A stretch of 64,000 bases of DNA from CAZOOM01 sp964460795 (GTDB lineage: Bacteria; Omnitrophota; Omnitrophia; Omnitrophales; Aquincolibacteriaceae), in NCBI GenBank assembly GCA_964460795.1, contig CAYWRU010000002.1:62001-126000 (forward strand), given 5' to 3'. The notes beneath the pieces are model-generated. The model worked only from the letters and a program-made list of their open reading frames with translations. It did no database searches and was not told the origin of the DNA. The translations under genes and the position numbers were made by a program. Shown here piece after piece: positions 57,319 to 64,000 of this stretch (position 1 is its first letter; the number at the start of each line of letters is the position of its first letter).

Positions 57319-57945
57319 TTATTTCGAATATAGTTCGATGATCAGTGATTCTTCCACCGGAAGCTTCGCATCCGCTTTGGTCGGCATACGCAGCACCTGG
57401 GCTTCTAACTTCTCGCCGTCCACACTCAACCACTCGGGCAGGGCAAGATCCTTATACTGCTCGATTTTTTCCCGGATTCTCTTCAAAGTTGACTCGCGCT
57501 TGCGCGGCTCCACCTTGTCGCCGGGTTTAACCATGAAAGAAGGAATGTTCACGCACCTTCCATTCACTGAAATAAGGCCATGACTCACCATCTGGCGCGC
57601 TTCCCGTCGGGTCGCGGCAAAATAAAGACGGTAGATCACATTATCCAAACGGCGCTCTAAAAGCTGGATGAGGTTCTCGCCGGTCACTCCGCCCTTGCGA
57701 GAGGCGCGGTCAAAGAATACGCGAAATTGCCGTTCCAACATTCCATAAATACGCTTCAATTTTTGTTTTTCGCGCAGCTGAATGCCATAGTCCGAAGACT
57801 TGCGTCCGCGGCGCGTGGGTCCGTGCTGACCCGGAACTTGGCTGAGCCGCTTCGCAACTTTTTCACCCGAGCGACGGGATTTATGTCCCAGATCCACACC
57901 TTCACGGCGGGAGAGCCGTACAACCGGTCCAAGATGCCTTCCCAT
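57319..57945 (-). CDS. rpsD: Ribosomal protein S4
   Basis: 208 residues. Starts GRHLGPVVRLSRREG, with LEKRLDNVIYRLYFA-type S4 RNA-binding motif near residue 93 (ERRLDNVIYRLYFAATRREA) and RQMVSHGLISVNGRCVNIPS. Primary 16S binder at the 5' domain; in many bacteria also autoregulates the alpha operon. Normal length. Confidence 0.97.
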   Translation of the reverse strand: MGRHLGPVVRLSRREGVDLGHKSRRSGEKVAKRLSQVPGQHGPTRRGRKSSDYGIQLREKQKLKRIYGMLERQFRVFFDRASRKGGVTGENLIQLLERRLDNVIYRLYFAATRREARQMVSHGLISVNGRCVNIPSFMVKPGDKVEPRKRESTLKRIREKIEQYKDLALPEWLSVDGEKLEAQVLRMPTKADAKLPVEESLIIELYSK

Positions 57946-57948
57946 AAA

Positions 57949-58320
57949 TTAAACTCTCCTTCTCTTCGGCGGTCTGCAGCCGTTATGCGGAATCGGCGTA
58001 ATATCGTAAATGGCTTTAACCTGAACGCCCGAAGCCTGAATGGCTCGGATGGCAGATTCACGGCCGGATCCCGGGCCTTTCACATAAACATCCACTTCTT
58101 TCAAACCGTATTCGAGCGCCTTCTTGGTCGCATTTTCTGCGGCCACCTGAGCGGCAAAAGGTGTCGACTTTTTCGATCCTTTAAATCCTGCGGCGCCGGC
58201 ACTGGACCAGCAAAGTGCATTGCCTTCGTGATCTGCAAAGGTCACGATGGTATTATTAAAACTGGCATTCACGTGAGCCACGCCATGGGCTACGACCCTT
58301 TTCTTTTTCTTTTTTGCCAT
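57949..58320 (-). CDS. rpsK: Ribosomal protein S11
   Basis: 123 residues; basic N-terminus (AKKKKKRVVAHGVAHV), NNTIVTFADHEGNALCWSSAG, and the end DITPIPHNGCRPPKRRRV, the universally conserved platform-binding tail. Stop and the rpsD start are 3 bases apart. Confidence 0.97.
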   Translation of the reverse strand: MAKKKKKRVVAHGVAHVNASFNNTIVTFADHEGNALCWSSAGAAGFKGSKKSTPFAAQVAAENATKKALEYGLKEVDVYVKGPGSGRESAIRAIQASGVQVKAIYDITPIPHNGCRPPKRRRV

Positions 58321-58345
58321 ACCCTATCAGCTCCTCTTCCGATCG

Positions 58346-58732
58346 TTATTTGGGAGACGGTGGCTTCTTGTTAAGCCCGCCGATTGTCTTACGCTTGCCC
58401 TTACGGGTACGTGCGTTCGTGTGAGAGCGTTGTCCGCGGACCGGAAGTCCTTTGGAATGCCGAGACCCACGGTACGACCGAATGTCCATCAAGCGCTTGA
58501 TGTTTTGTGCAATATCCCGACGCAGATCTCCCTCGGTCTTTGCTGTTTTTTGCAGCAGCGTCGTGATTTGCGAAACTTCTTTTTCGCTTAAATCTTTGGC
58601 CCGTTTATCCGGACTAATTTGTGCATCTTTTAAAACTTTCTGAGAAGTACGAAGTCCGACTCCATAAATATAGGTCAGGGCTCGCTCCACCCGTTTTTCT
58701 CTTGGAATATCCACACCTAAAATTCGCGGCAT
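58346..58732 (-). CDS. rpsM: Ribosomal protein S13
   Basis: 128 residues: PRILGVDIPREKRVERALTY, IYGVGLRTSQKVL and the C-terminal GLPVRGQRSHTNARTRKGKR that reaches tRNA at the P site. Normal, with a slightly extended basic end. Confidence 0.97.
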   Translation of the reverse strand: MPRILGVDIPREKRVERALTYIYGVGLRTSQKVLKDAQISPDKRAKDLSEKEVSQITTLLQKTAKTEGDLRRDIAQNIKRLMDIRSYRGSRHSKGLPVRGQRSHTNARTRKGKRKTIGGLNKKPPSPK

Positions 58733-58772
58733 AACTTTCTTTTCTCCTGTCTTCGCTCGGTCGAACCGGCCT

Positions 58773-58886
58773 CTAGCCTTGGCGCTGTTTGTGTTTCGGA
58801 TTTTTACAAATCACGTACACAATGCCACGGCGTTTTACCATCTTGCAATCTTCACAAATTCTTTTCACTGAACTATGAACCTTCAT
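58773..58886 (-). CDS. rpmJ: Ribosomal protein L36
   Basis: 37 residues, ATG 58884-58886 to TAG 58773-58775. MKVHSSVKRICEDCKMVKRR... with the CxxC-x12-C-x4-H zinc ribbon complete (C+ form: zinc-binding). Lies between infA and rpsM as in most bacteria. Confidence 0.95.
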   Translation of the reverse strand: MKVHSSVKRICEDCKMVKRRGIVYVICKNPKHKQRQG

Positions 58887-58896
58887 GATTCCTCTC

Positions 58897-59115
58897 TTAC
58901 TTCACGCGGAAGGTAATGCGTCCGCGGGTTAAATCATAGGGCGAAAGCTCCATCTTCACTCGGTCGCCCGCAAGAATTCTTATGTAATGCATTCTCATCT
59001 TGCCTGAGATATGCGCCAACACTTTGTGGCCATTGTCGAGTTGGACTCGAAACATAGCATTGGGAAGCGGCTCTACCACGGTCCCCTCCACTTCGATCGC
59101 TTCTTCTTTCGTCAT
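58897..59115 (-). CDS. infA: Translation initiation factor IF-1
   Basis: 72 residues from ATG 59115 (MTKEEAIEVEGTVVE), preceded by AAAGAG. OB fold: LPNAMFRVQLDNGHKVLAHI, GKMRMHYIRILAGDRV, ELSPYDLTRGRITFRVK. A GTG at 59139 overlapping the map stop (GTGA) would add eight residues not typical of IF-1. Confidence 0.95.
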   Translation of the reverse strand: MTKEEAIEVEGTVVEPLPNAMFRVQLDNGHKVLAHISGKMRMHYIRILAGDRVKMELSPYDLTRGRITFRVK

Positions 59116-59135
59116 AGGCTCTTTCGGTTTTTGGA

Positions 59136-59882
59136 TCACTCACGCGTCAGATTCATCACCTGGCCGTTTACAAAAGCAATCGTATCTTCATAATGACTCG
59201 AGAGCTTCCCATCTTGAGTCACGACCGTCCACCCATCTCCGAGCACTTTGACAGCCCAATGCCCTTCGGTCAACATGGGTTCGATGGCGAGCACCAACCC
59301 CTCCTGAATCACCTGCCCGCGGCCCGCGGTTCCATAATTCGGAACTTGCGGTTCCTCGTGGAGCGAACGGCCGATGCCATGCCCTACGTAATCGCGGACC
59401 ACTTGAAATCCATCGGCTTCAATCGAAGCCTGAATCGCTGCGGATAAATCTCCGATGCGCGCTCCGGGCCGATAGGCCGCCACACCTGCATCAAAGGACC
59501 GCTTCGCCGCTTCCATCAACTTTTGAGCTGCAGCCGAGATCTTTCCTACCGGCCAAGTCCGGGCTGCGTCCGCATAATATCCGTCAATCTTGCAGCCGAT
59601 ATCTAAACTAATAATATCGCCTTCGCAAAGCTCTCGCGGCCCCGGAATTCCGTGAACCACTTCTTCATTAATCGAAATACAAGCCGTTTTGGGATATCCG
59701 CGATATCCTTTAAAAGCATTCTGAGCGCCGCTGGTTGTAATCAGTTTTTCGCAAAGCCGATCCACCTCTTCTGTGGTCACTCCCGGGCGAATGATTCCGG
59801 GCACTTCCCGAAAAACCCGCTGCAAAACCTTGGCAGCCTTGGCCATGGTCTGAATCTCTCGTTCAGACTTTAGAGAAATCAT
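59136..59882 (-). CDS. map: Methionine aminopeptidase type I
   Basis: 248 residues. Removes initiator Met. Metal ligands visible in SLDIGCKIDGYYADAART (two Asp), YVGHGIGRSLHEEP (His), LAIEPMLTEG (Glu) and SSHYEDTIAF (Glu). No N-terminal zinc/SH3 extension. Starts within the adk stop (ATGA overlap). Confidence 0.97.
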   Translation of the reverse strand: MISLKSEREIQTMAKAAKVLQRVFREVPGIIRPGVTTEEVDRLCEKLITTSGAQNAFKGYRGYPKTACISINEEVVHGIPGPRELCEGDIISLDIGCKIDGYYADAARTWPVGKISAAAQKLMEAAKRSFDAGVAAYRPGARIGDLSAAIQASIEADGFQVVRDYVGHGIGRSLHEEPQVPNYGTAGRGQVIQEGLVLAIEPMLTEGHWAVKVLGDGWTVVTQDGKLSSHYEDTIAFVNGQVMNLTRE

Positions 59883-60535
59883 ACCGCCAATTTCAACTCT
59901 TCAAAGATGGTGCGGAATCGCTTTTGCAACGACGGCACATCCAAATTCGCATCCACTGAAACAAGCAAATTTGCATTCGTATAATACTGAATCAGCGGGC
60001 TCGTTTCTTTCTGATACGTCGCAAACCGATTCCGAATCGTTTCCGGATTATCATCTTTGCGCTGCGTCAAAGCCGCTCCGCACTTATCGCAAACACCGGG
60101 CTTTTTCGGCGGAATATTACGAATATGATAATTGGCTCCGCACTTTGGACAACCCCGCCGGCCGGAAAGTCGATCAATTAAAATATTCTCGTCGGTTTCA
60201 AAATCTAAAACTGCATCGAGCCGCAGGTGGTTTTTTTTCAAAAAAACGTCCAGCGCTTCTGCCTGGCCGATGGTGCGCGGAAAACCATCCAAAATAAATT
60301 CTTTTTTGGGAAGCCTTGAAATCTCTTCGAACATCATGGCGTTGACCAAATCGTCCGAAACAAGACCGCCTTTTTCAATCACATCCTTGGCTTTCTTGCC
60401 AAGATCCGTTCCGCTCTTGATATGTCCGCGTAAAATATCTCCCGTGGCCAGATGCGGCACTTTCCACGTTTCGCTCAGAACCTTGGCATGCGTTCCCTTG
60501 CCTGCTCCCGGAGGTCCCAGCAAAATAATTTTCAT
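59879..60535 (-). CDS. adk: Adenylate kinase with zinc-binding lid
   Basis: 218 residues. P-loop LGPPGAGKGTHAK at the N-terminus; DGFPRTIGQAEAL near residue 84; LID with RRGCPKCGANYH and GVCDKCGAAL, four Cys for structural zinc. Balances ATP, ADP and AMP. Between secY and map, the usual place. Confidence 0.97.
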   Translation of the reverse strand: MKIILLGPPGAGKGTHAKVLSETWKVPHLATGDILRGHIKSGTDLGKKAKDVIEKGGLVSDDLVNAMMFEEISRLPKKEFILDGFPRTIGQAEALDVFLKKNHLRLDAVLDFETDENILIDRLSGRRGCPKCGANYHIRNIPPKKPGVCDKCGAALTQRKDDNPETIRNRFATYQKETSPLIQYYTNANLLVSVDANLDVPSLQKRFRTIFEELKLAV

Positions 60536-60549
60536 CGAGATTCCTTCGC

Positions 60550-61911
60550 TTAGTAGCGCCGCGATTTCAATTTTCCGCGCTTAATAAATCCCTCATAATG
60601 CCGCATCAAAAGCTGCGATTCAATCTGCTGCATGGTGTCCAGCATGACACCGACAATAATCAAAAGACCCGTGCCACCAAAAAAGCTTGCGACTAAAAAC
60701 GGAATGTTTAAAAGCCGCGGCGACGAAATAAAACTCGGTAACAGCGCAATCACGGCCAGAAACACCGCGCCGCTGGTAGCAATGCGCGTCATCATATAAT
60801 CCAAATATTCAGCCGTATTTTTCCCTGGACGAATCCCCGGAATAAATCCTCCGTACTTCTGGAGATTGTCGCTCACCTCAATCGGATTGAAGGTAATTGC
60901 CGTATAAAAATACGTAAAAAATAAAATCAAAAATGCTTCCAACAAAGAATAAGTCAAAGAACCGTGCATCATACTTTGAGCAAAATGATTCAGCGCCGTG
61001 GCTTTCGGAAAAAATCCTGCGATCGTAGCCGGAAACAAAATCACAGACTGCGCAAAGATAATCGGAATCACGCCTGCCTGATTGACCTTTAGCGGTAAAA
61101 AAGTGCTTTGACCACCGTACACCCGGTTTCCCCTTACCTGTCTCGCATACTGTACCGGGATTTTCCGCTCGCCCTGGATAATCAGAATGACAAAAATAAC
61201 TACGGACACAAACATGATCAACATCAACCCAAACTTCCACCAGGCTAACTGTTGACGCGCCGGATCAAACGGTGAAAGCAGGAGCCAGGTCTGCCACATA
61301 GCCGCCGGCACCCGCGAAATAATTCCGGTCGTAATCAAAATCGACATCCCATTTCCAATGCCGCGCTGATCAATCTGTTCACCGAGCCACATAATAAAGG
61401 CTGTTCCGGTCGTGAGGGTCAGAACCGTCATCATCCGAAAGCCCCATCCCGGATTCGGAACAATAACCGTTCCGTCAAAACTCATCGGATTTTCAAGCCA
61501 GAGCGAAATAAAAAAGGTCTGGATCAAGCTCAGAATAATCGTTCCATAGCGCGTATATTGAATAATCTTTTTGCGGCCCGCCTCTCCTTCTTTTGCCAAC
61601 TTTTCGAGCTGTGGGATCACCACCGTCAAAAGCTGCATAATAATGGAAGAAGAAATATAGGGCATAATGCCGAGCGCAAAAATCGTCGCCTTTTCAAGCG
61701 CACCGCCGGTAAAAAGTCCTACCATGCCAAAGAGCGATCCACCCGGAGATCTGGCTGCAATGCGCTGAAAAAAAGCAGCGAGTGCCGTTCCATCTACTCC
61801 CGGCGTCGGGACAAATGCCCCGAGTCGATACACCACTACGATCAATAAAGTAAAGAGCACTTTGTTCCGAAGTTCCGGAACCTTAAAAATATTTCCAAAT
61901 GCTTTCAGCAT
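60550..61911 (-). CDS. secY: Protein translocase subunit SecY
   Basis: 453 residues, ten transmembrane helices expected. Seen: LLIVVVYRLGAFVPTPGVDG (TM1 and plug start), GIMPYISSSIIMQLL (TM2), GNGMSILITTGII, GGQSTFLPLKVNQAGVIPII with the ribosome/SecA-facing loop, and GFIPGIRPGKNTAEYLDYM. Central channel for export of, among others, the giant protein's signal peptide. Confidence 0.97.
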   Translation of the reverse strand: MLKAFGNIFKVPELRNKVLFTLLIVVVYRLGAFVPTPGVDGTALAAFFQRIAARSPGGSLFGMVGLFTGGALEKATIFALGIMPYISSSIIMQLLTVVIPQLEKLAKEGEAGRKKIIQYTRYGTIILSLIQTFFISLWLENPMSFDGTVIVPNPGWGFRMMTVLTLTTGTAFIMWLGEQIDQRGIGNGMSILITTGIISRVPAAMWQTWLLLSPFDPARQQLAWWKFGLMLIMFVSVVIFVILIIQGERKIPVQYARQVRGNRVYGGQSTFLPLKVNQAGVIPIIFAQSVILFPATIAGFFPKATALNHFAQSMMHGSLTYSLLEAFLILFFTYFYTAITFNPIEVSDNLQKYGGFIPGIRPGKNTAEYLDYMMTRIATSGAVFLAVIALLPSFISSPRLLNIPFLVASFFGGTGLLIIVGVMLDTMQQIESQLLMRHYEGFIKRGKLKSRRY

Positions 61912-61961
61912 ATTCTGATCTTTCGGATCCTTTTTCAGGATCGTCCGCTCACCACATCAAA

Positions 61962-62402
61962 TCAGATGGCAGATTTACTCGCTGCAATCAAAACGGCTTG
62001 ACCGCCAGATTTTTCAATCTTTTCCTTCGCAGAATCGCTAAAGGAGTGCGCTTTGACTACCAAAGGTTTTGAAATCTCTCCATTCCCAAGGACTTTCAGC
62101 CCCTTGCCAATGGATTTCACAGCCCCACAAGCCATCAGGGTTTCTGGAGAAATTTCCGAAACTTCCCAGCGAGCAAGATCGCCCACATTCACAACGGCGT
62201 AATCTTTTCCCGGATGATTAAATCCGCGTTTTGGAAGTCTGCGGTATAGAGGATTTTGTCCGCCCTCAAAGCCCCAGCGGCGCGCATATCCTGAGCGAGA
62301 CAACTGTCCTTTTTGACCGCGGGTCGCACGTTTTCCGTGTCCAGAACCAATACCTTTACCGACACGCTTGCGCTTTTTATTGTAAGGTTTTTTTGCTCTC
62401 AT
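61962..62402 (-). CDS. rplO: Ribosomal protein L15
   Basis: 146 residues: KRVGKGIGSGHGKRATRGQKGQ at the start, WGFEGGQNPLYRRLPKRGFN, and a conserved C-terminal fold (VKAHSFSDSAKEKIEKSGG). The ATG overlaps the rpsE stop (ATGA), leaving no room for rpmD (L30). Confidence 0.97.
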   Translation of the reverse strand: MRAKKPYNKKRKRVGKGIGSGHGKRATRGQKGQLSRSGYARRWGFEGGQNPLYRRLPKRGFNHPGKDYAVVNVGDLARWEVSEISPETLMACGAVKSIGKGLKVLGNGEISKPLVVKAHSFSDSAKEKIEKSGGQAVLIAASKSAI

Positions 62403-62971
62403 GACGCAGCTCCGGAAACTTCAGGCGCGGTTTCTTCGTCCATGCGTTCGCGCCGATCACAAAGCTGATCGAGTCCGTCCAAAGTAGCCTTAAGTACGTT
62501 AATTGCATTATCGCTGCCAAGACTCTTGGTCAAAATGTCTTTAATGCCGCAAGATTCACAAACAGCCCGCACGGCTCCGCCAGCAATAATTCCCGTACCA
62601 GGCGCTGCGGGCTTTAACATCACTTTTGCAGCTCCATATCGGCCCCAAACCTCATGCGCAATCGTAGTACCTTTAAGTTTGATGGGAATCTTGTGCTTTT
62701 GAGCGTGGGTTAAAGCTTTACGAATAGCATCCGCCACTTCATTGGCTTTGCCGAGCGCATAACCCACATCGCCGGTTCCGTTTCCAACCACAACAAGTGC
62801 GCTAAAATGAAACCTTTTTCCGCCCTTTACAACCTTGGCGCAGCGATTCACCTGAATCACTTTTTCATAGGGAGTTCCGGCGCTCGTTTCAATAATAACC
62901 GGATGCGCGACGTCGCCTTCGGGCTTTTTCTTCTCATCCGACTTGGGCTGAATTTTTTCTTTTTTTGCCAT
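62399..62971 (-). CDS. rpsE: Ribosomal protein S5
   Basis: 190 residues from ATG 62971 (MAKKEKIQPK), with AAAGGTGAT upstream; a GTG four codons earlier is less likely. N-terminal Lys-rich ~30 residues, then VIQVNRCAKVVKGGKRFHFSALVVVGNGTG-like S5 double-stranded RNA fold (split here) and PAAPGTGIIAGGAVRAV. Acts in decoding fidelity. Confidence 0.97.
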   Translation of the reverse strand: MAKKEKIQPKSDEKKKPEGDVAHPVIIETSAGTPYEKVIQVNRCAKVVKGGKRFHFSALVVVGNGTGDVGYALGKANEVADAIRKALTHAQKHKIPIKLKGTTIAHEVWGRYGAAKVMLKPAAPGTGIIAGGAVRAVCESCGIKDILTKSLGSDNAINVLKATLDGLDQLCDRRERMDEETAPEVSGAAS

Positions 62972-62999
62972 ACCGCTTATCACCTTTTCGATGAATCGA

Positions 63000-63353
63000 T
63001 TAGAATTGAAGCCCGGATTTTCTCAGAGCCTCGGCCAGCGCCTTAACGCGGCCGTGATATTTGTATCCCGCACGATCAAATGCAATTTTAGTAATGCCGC
63101 CTTTTTTTAAACGCTCGCCCAGCACTTCTCCAAGACGCCCAGCTCGAACCGACTTTGCCGCCTTTGTCTTGCGAAATTCTTTTTCTGCTGTGGAAGCTCC
63201 AAAAATAGTTTTTCCGGAAATATCATCCACCACCTGAGCATAAATATGATTTAAAGAGCGATAAACGCAAAGTCTCGGGCGCTCCATTGTCCCTGTAATT
63301 TTTTTTCGAATGCCGCGATGCCTTGCTTGACGTGCTTTTAGTTTTTTTAGCAT
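63000..63353 (-). CDS. rplR: Ribosomal protein L18
   Basis: 117 residues: KARQARHRGIRKKITGT, RPRLCVYRSLNHIYAQVVDD and FDRAGYKYHGRVKALAEALR. 5S rRNA-binding. Normal place between rplF and rpsE. Confidence 0.97.
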   Translation of the reverse strand: MLKKLKARQARHRGIRKKITGTMERPRLCVYRSLNHIYAQVVDDISGKTIFGASTAEKEFRKTKAAKSVRAGRLGEVLGERLKKGGITKIAFDRAGYKYHGRVKALAEALRKSGLQF

Positions 63354-63370
63354 AAATAATTTCTCGTCTT

Positions 63371-63907
63371 TTAGCCGACGGTCTTACCTTGTTTGCGTCG
63401 GATAACCTCACCGACATAATGAATCCCTTTGCCTTTATACGGTTCGGGCTTATGAAACGCTCGAATATCTGCCGCAACCTGCCCCACCAACTGCTTATCG
63501 ATTCCTGTGACCACTACGCGGGTCGGATTCGGGCAAACAATCAAAATGCCTTCGGGAATATTCAACTCGCAGGGATGAGTAAATCCAAGCGCGAGAACCA
63601 GCTTCTTCCCCTTGACCTCAGCTTTGAAGCCGACGCCGACAATTTCCAGTTCCTTCTTGTAACCTTCCACAACGCCGCGAACCATATTCTGGACCACGCT
63701 GCGGGCCAGACCGTGAAGCGCACGATCTTTATTAATATCCGTAGAACGCGCAAAGGTCACACTCCCATCCTTGGATTCCACTTTAATCCTAGGATGAATC
63801 TCCATTTCAAGCTTTCCTTTGGGACCTTGGACTAAAACCGTTTGGTTTTTGACCGCAACCTGGACTCCCGCAGGAACAACAACTGGTTTTTTACCGATTC
63901 GTGACAT
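63371..63907 (-). CDS. rplF: Ribosomal protein L6
   Basis: 178 residues: SRIGKKPVVVPAGVQV, LHGLARSVVQNMVRGV, and the C-terminal PEPYKGKGIHYVGEVIRRKQGKT signature. Two L6 folds. Normal. Confidence 0.97.
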   Translation of the reverse strand: MSRIGKKPVVVPAGVQVAVKNQTVLVQGPKGKLEMEIHPRIKVESKDGSVTFARSTDINKDRALHGLARSVVQNMVRGVVEGYKKELEIVGVGFKAEVKGKKLVLALGFTHPCELNIPEGILIVCPNPTRVVVTGIDKQLVGQVAADIRAFHKPEPYKGKGIHYVGEVIRRKQGKTVG

Positions 63908-63922
63908 GGTCTTATTCCTTCA

Positions 63923-64000
63923 TTACCAAACTTTGCAAATGATTTCGCCGCCAAGTCCTTGCTTACGAGCCTCTTTATCGGTCATCAAACCTTTGGAGGT
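63923..64000 (-). CDS. rpsH: Ribosomal protein S8 (partial, last 25 residues)
   Basis: Only the C-terminus is in the window: TSKGLMTDKEARKQGLGGEI...CKVW, ending TAA 63923-63925. This is the conserved S8 end (TSxGxMTDxEAR...GGExLCxVW). The rest lies beyond the right edge. Confidence 0.95.
   Translation of the reverse strand, partial: TSKGLMTDKEARKQGLGGEIICKVW

Overview
The window reads as a draft-genome contig from a Gram-negative-type, uncultured bacterium. I think Omnitrophota (Candidatus Omnitrophica) or a close PVC-side relative is most likely, but this is an inference from gene style, not a phylogeny. The reasons are one secreted open frame of 8172 codons, a type III glutamine synthetase, an exosortase-associated (TIGR04073-like) small protein, an isolated long-form HisG, and many short palindromic repeats both between and inside genes. 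A run of 10 N at 44262-44271 marks a scaffold joint inside glnN.

Layout. 1-4956 (minus): clpX, two sugar ABC permeases, glmU and prs, in a tight overlapping run. 4957-5577: an intergenic stretch dominated by nine different stem-loops in a row. 5578-10200 (plus): glgP and glgX, for glycogen/maltodextrin breakdown. 10250-14844: a GIY-YIG protein, a repeat, tRNA-Gln(TTG), ispE, a 32-residue basic COX24-like protein, hisG, a ZIP transporter (plus) and tsaD. 14965-39483 (minus): the giant gene. 39613-43607 (minus): gatC-gatA, an AbrB-type antitoxin and Doc toxin with their own promoter, then gatB. 43744-45866: glnN. 46164-54354 (minus): a TPR lipoprotein-like secreted protein, a hypothetical protein, a TIGR04073-like protein, rsmA, pdxA, a SurA-like chaperone, a shortened mfd and a secreted unknown. 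54407-64000 (minus): an aspartate aminotransferase joined to the spc/alpha ribosomal operon (rpsH, rplF, rplR, rpsE, rplO, secY, adk, map, infA, rpmJ, rpsM, rpsK, rpsD, rpoA, rplQ), which lacks rpmD.

The most notable object is the giant protein (about 0.9 MDa, Sec signal peptide). It is cut into modules by 21 exact copies of a five-residue motif, R-[S/A]-E-[V/L/I/M/A]-R. All copies are in frame and are written with many different synonymous codons, so the motif is conserved as protein rather than as DNA. Modules include a ChaN/TraB-like region, a maltokinase-like kinase, a GH77-like glucanotransferase with a changed active site, a J-like domain with HAD instead of HPD, an HD domain, a two-helix membrane module, an HExxH metalloprotease-like module, and a ~310-residue module present twice with the motif at both ends. 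I infer a polyprotein or a modular scaffold whose RSExR sites may be cleavage or recognition sites. One inter-motif segment carries a complete small coiled-coil gene on the opposite strand; others are hairpin-rich repeat DNA that stays open in frame.

Short repeats that normally sit between genes are also inserted in frame in loops of tsaD, gatA and gatB, so this genome tolerates repeat insertion into proteins, as is known for Rickettsia palindromic elements.
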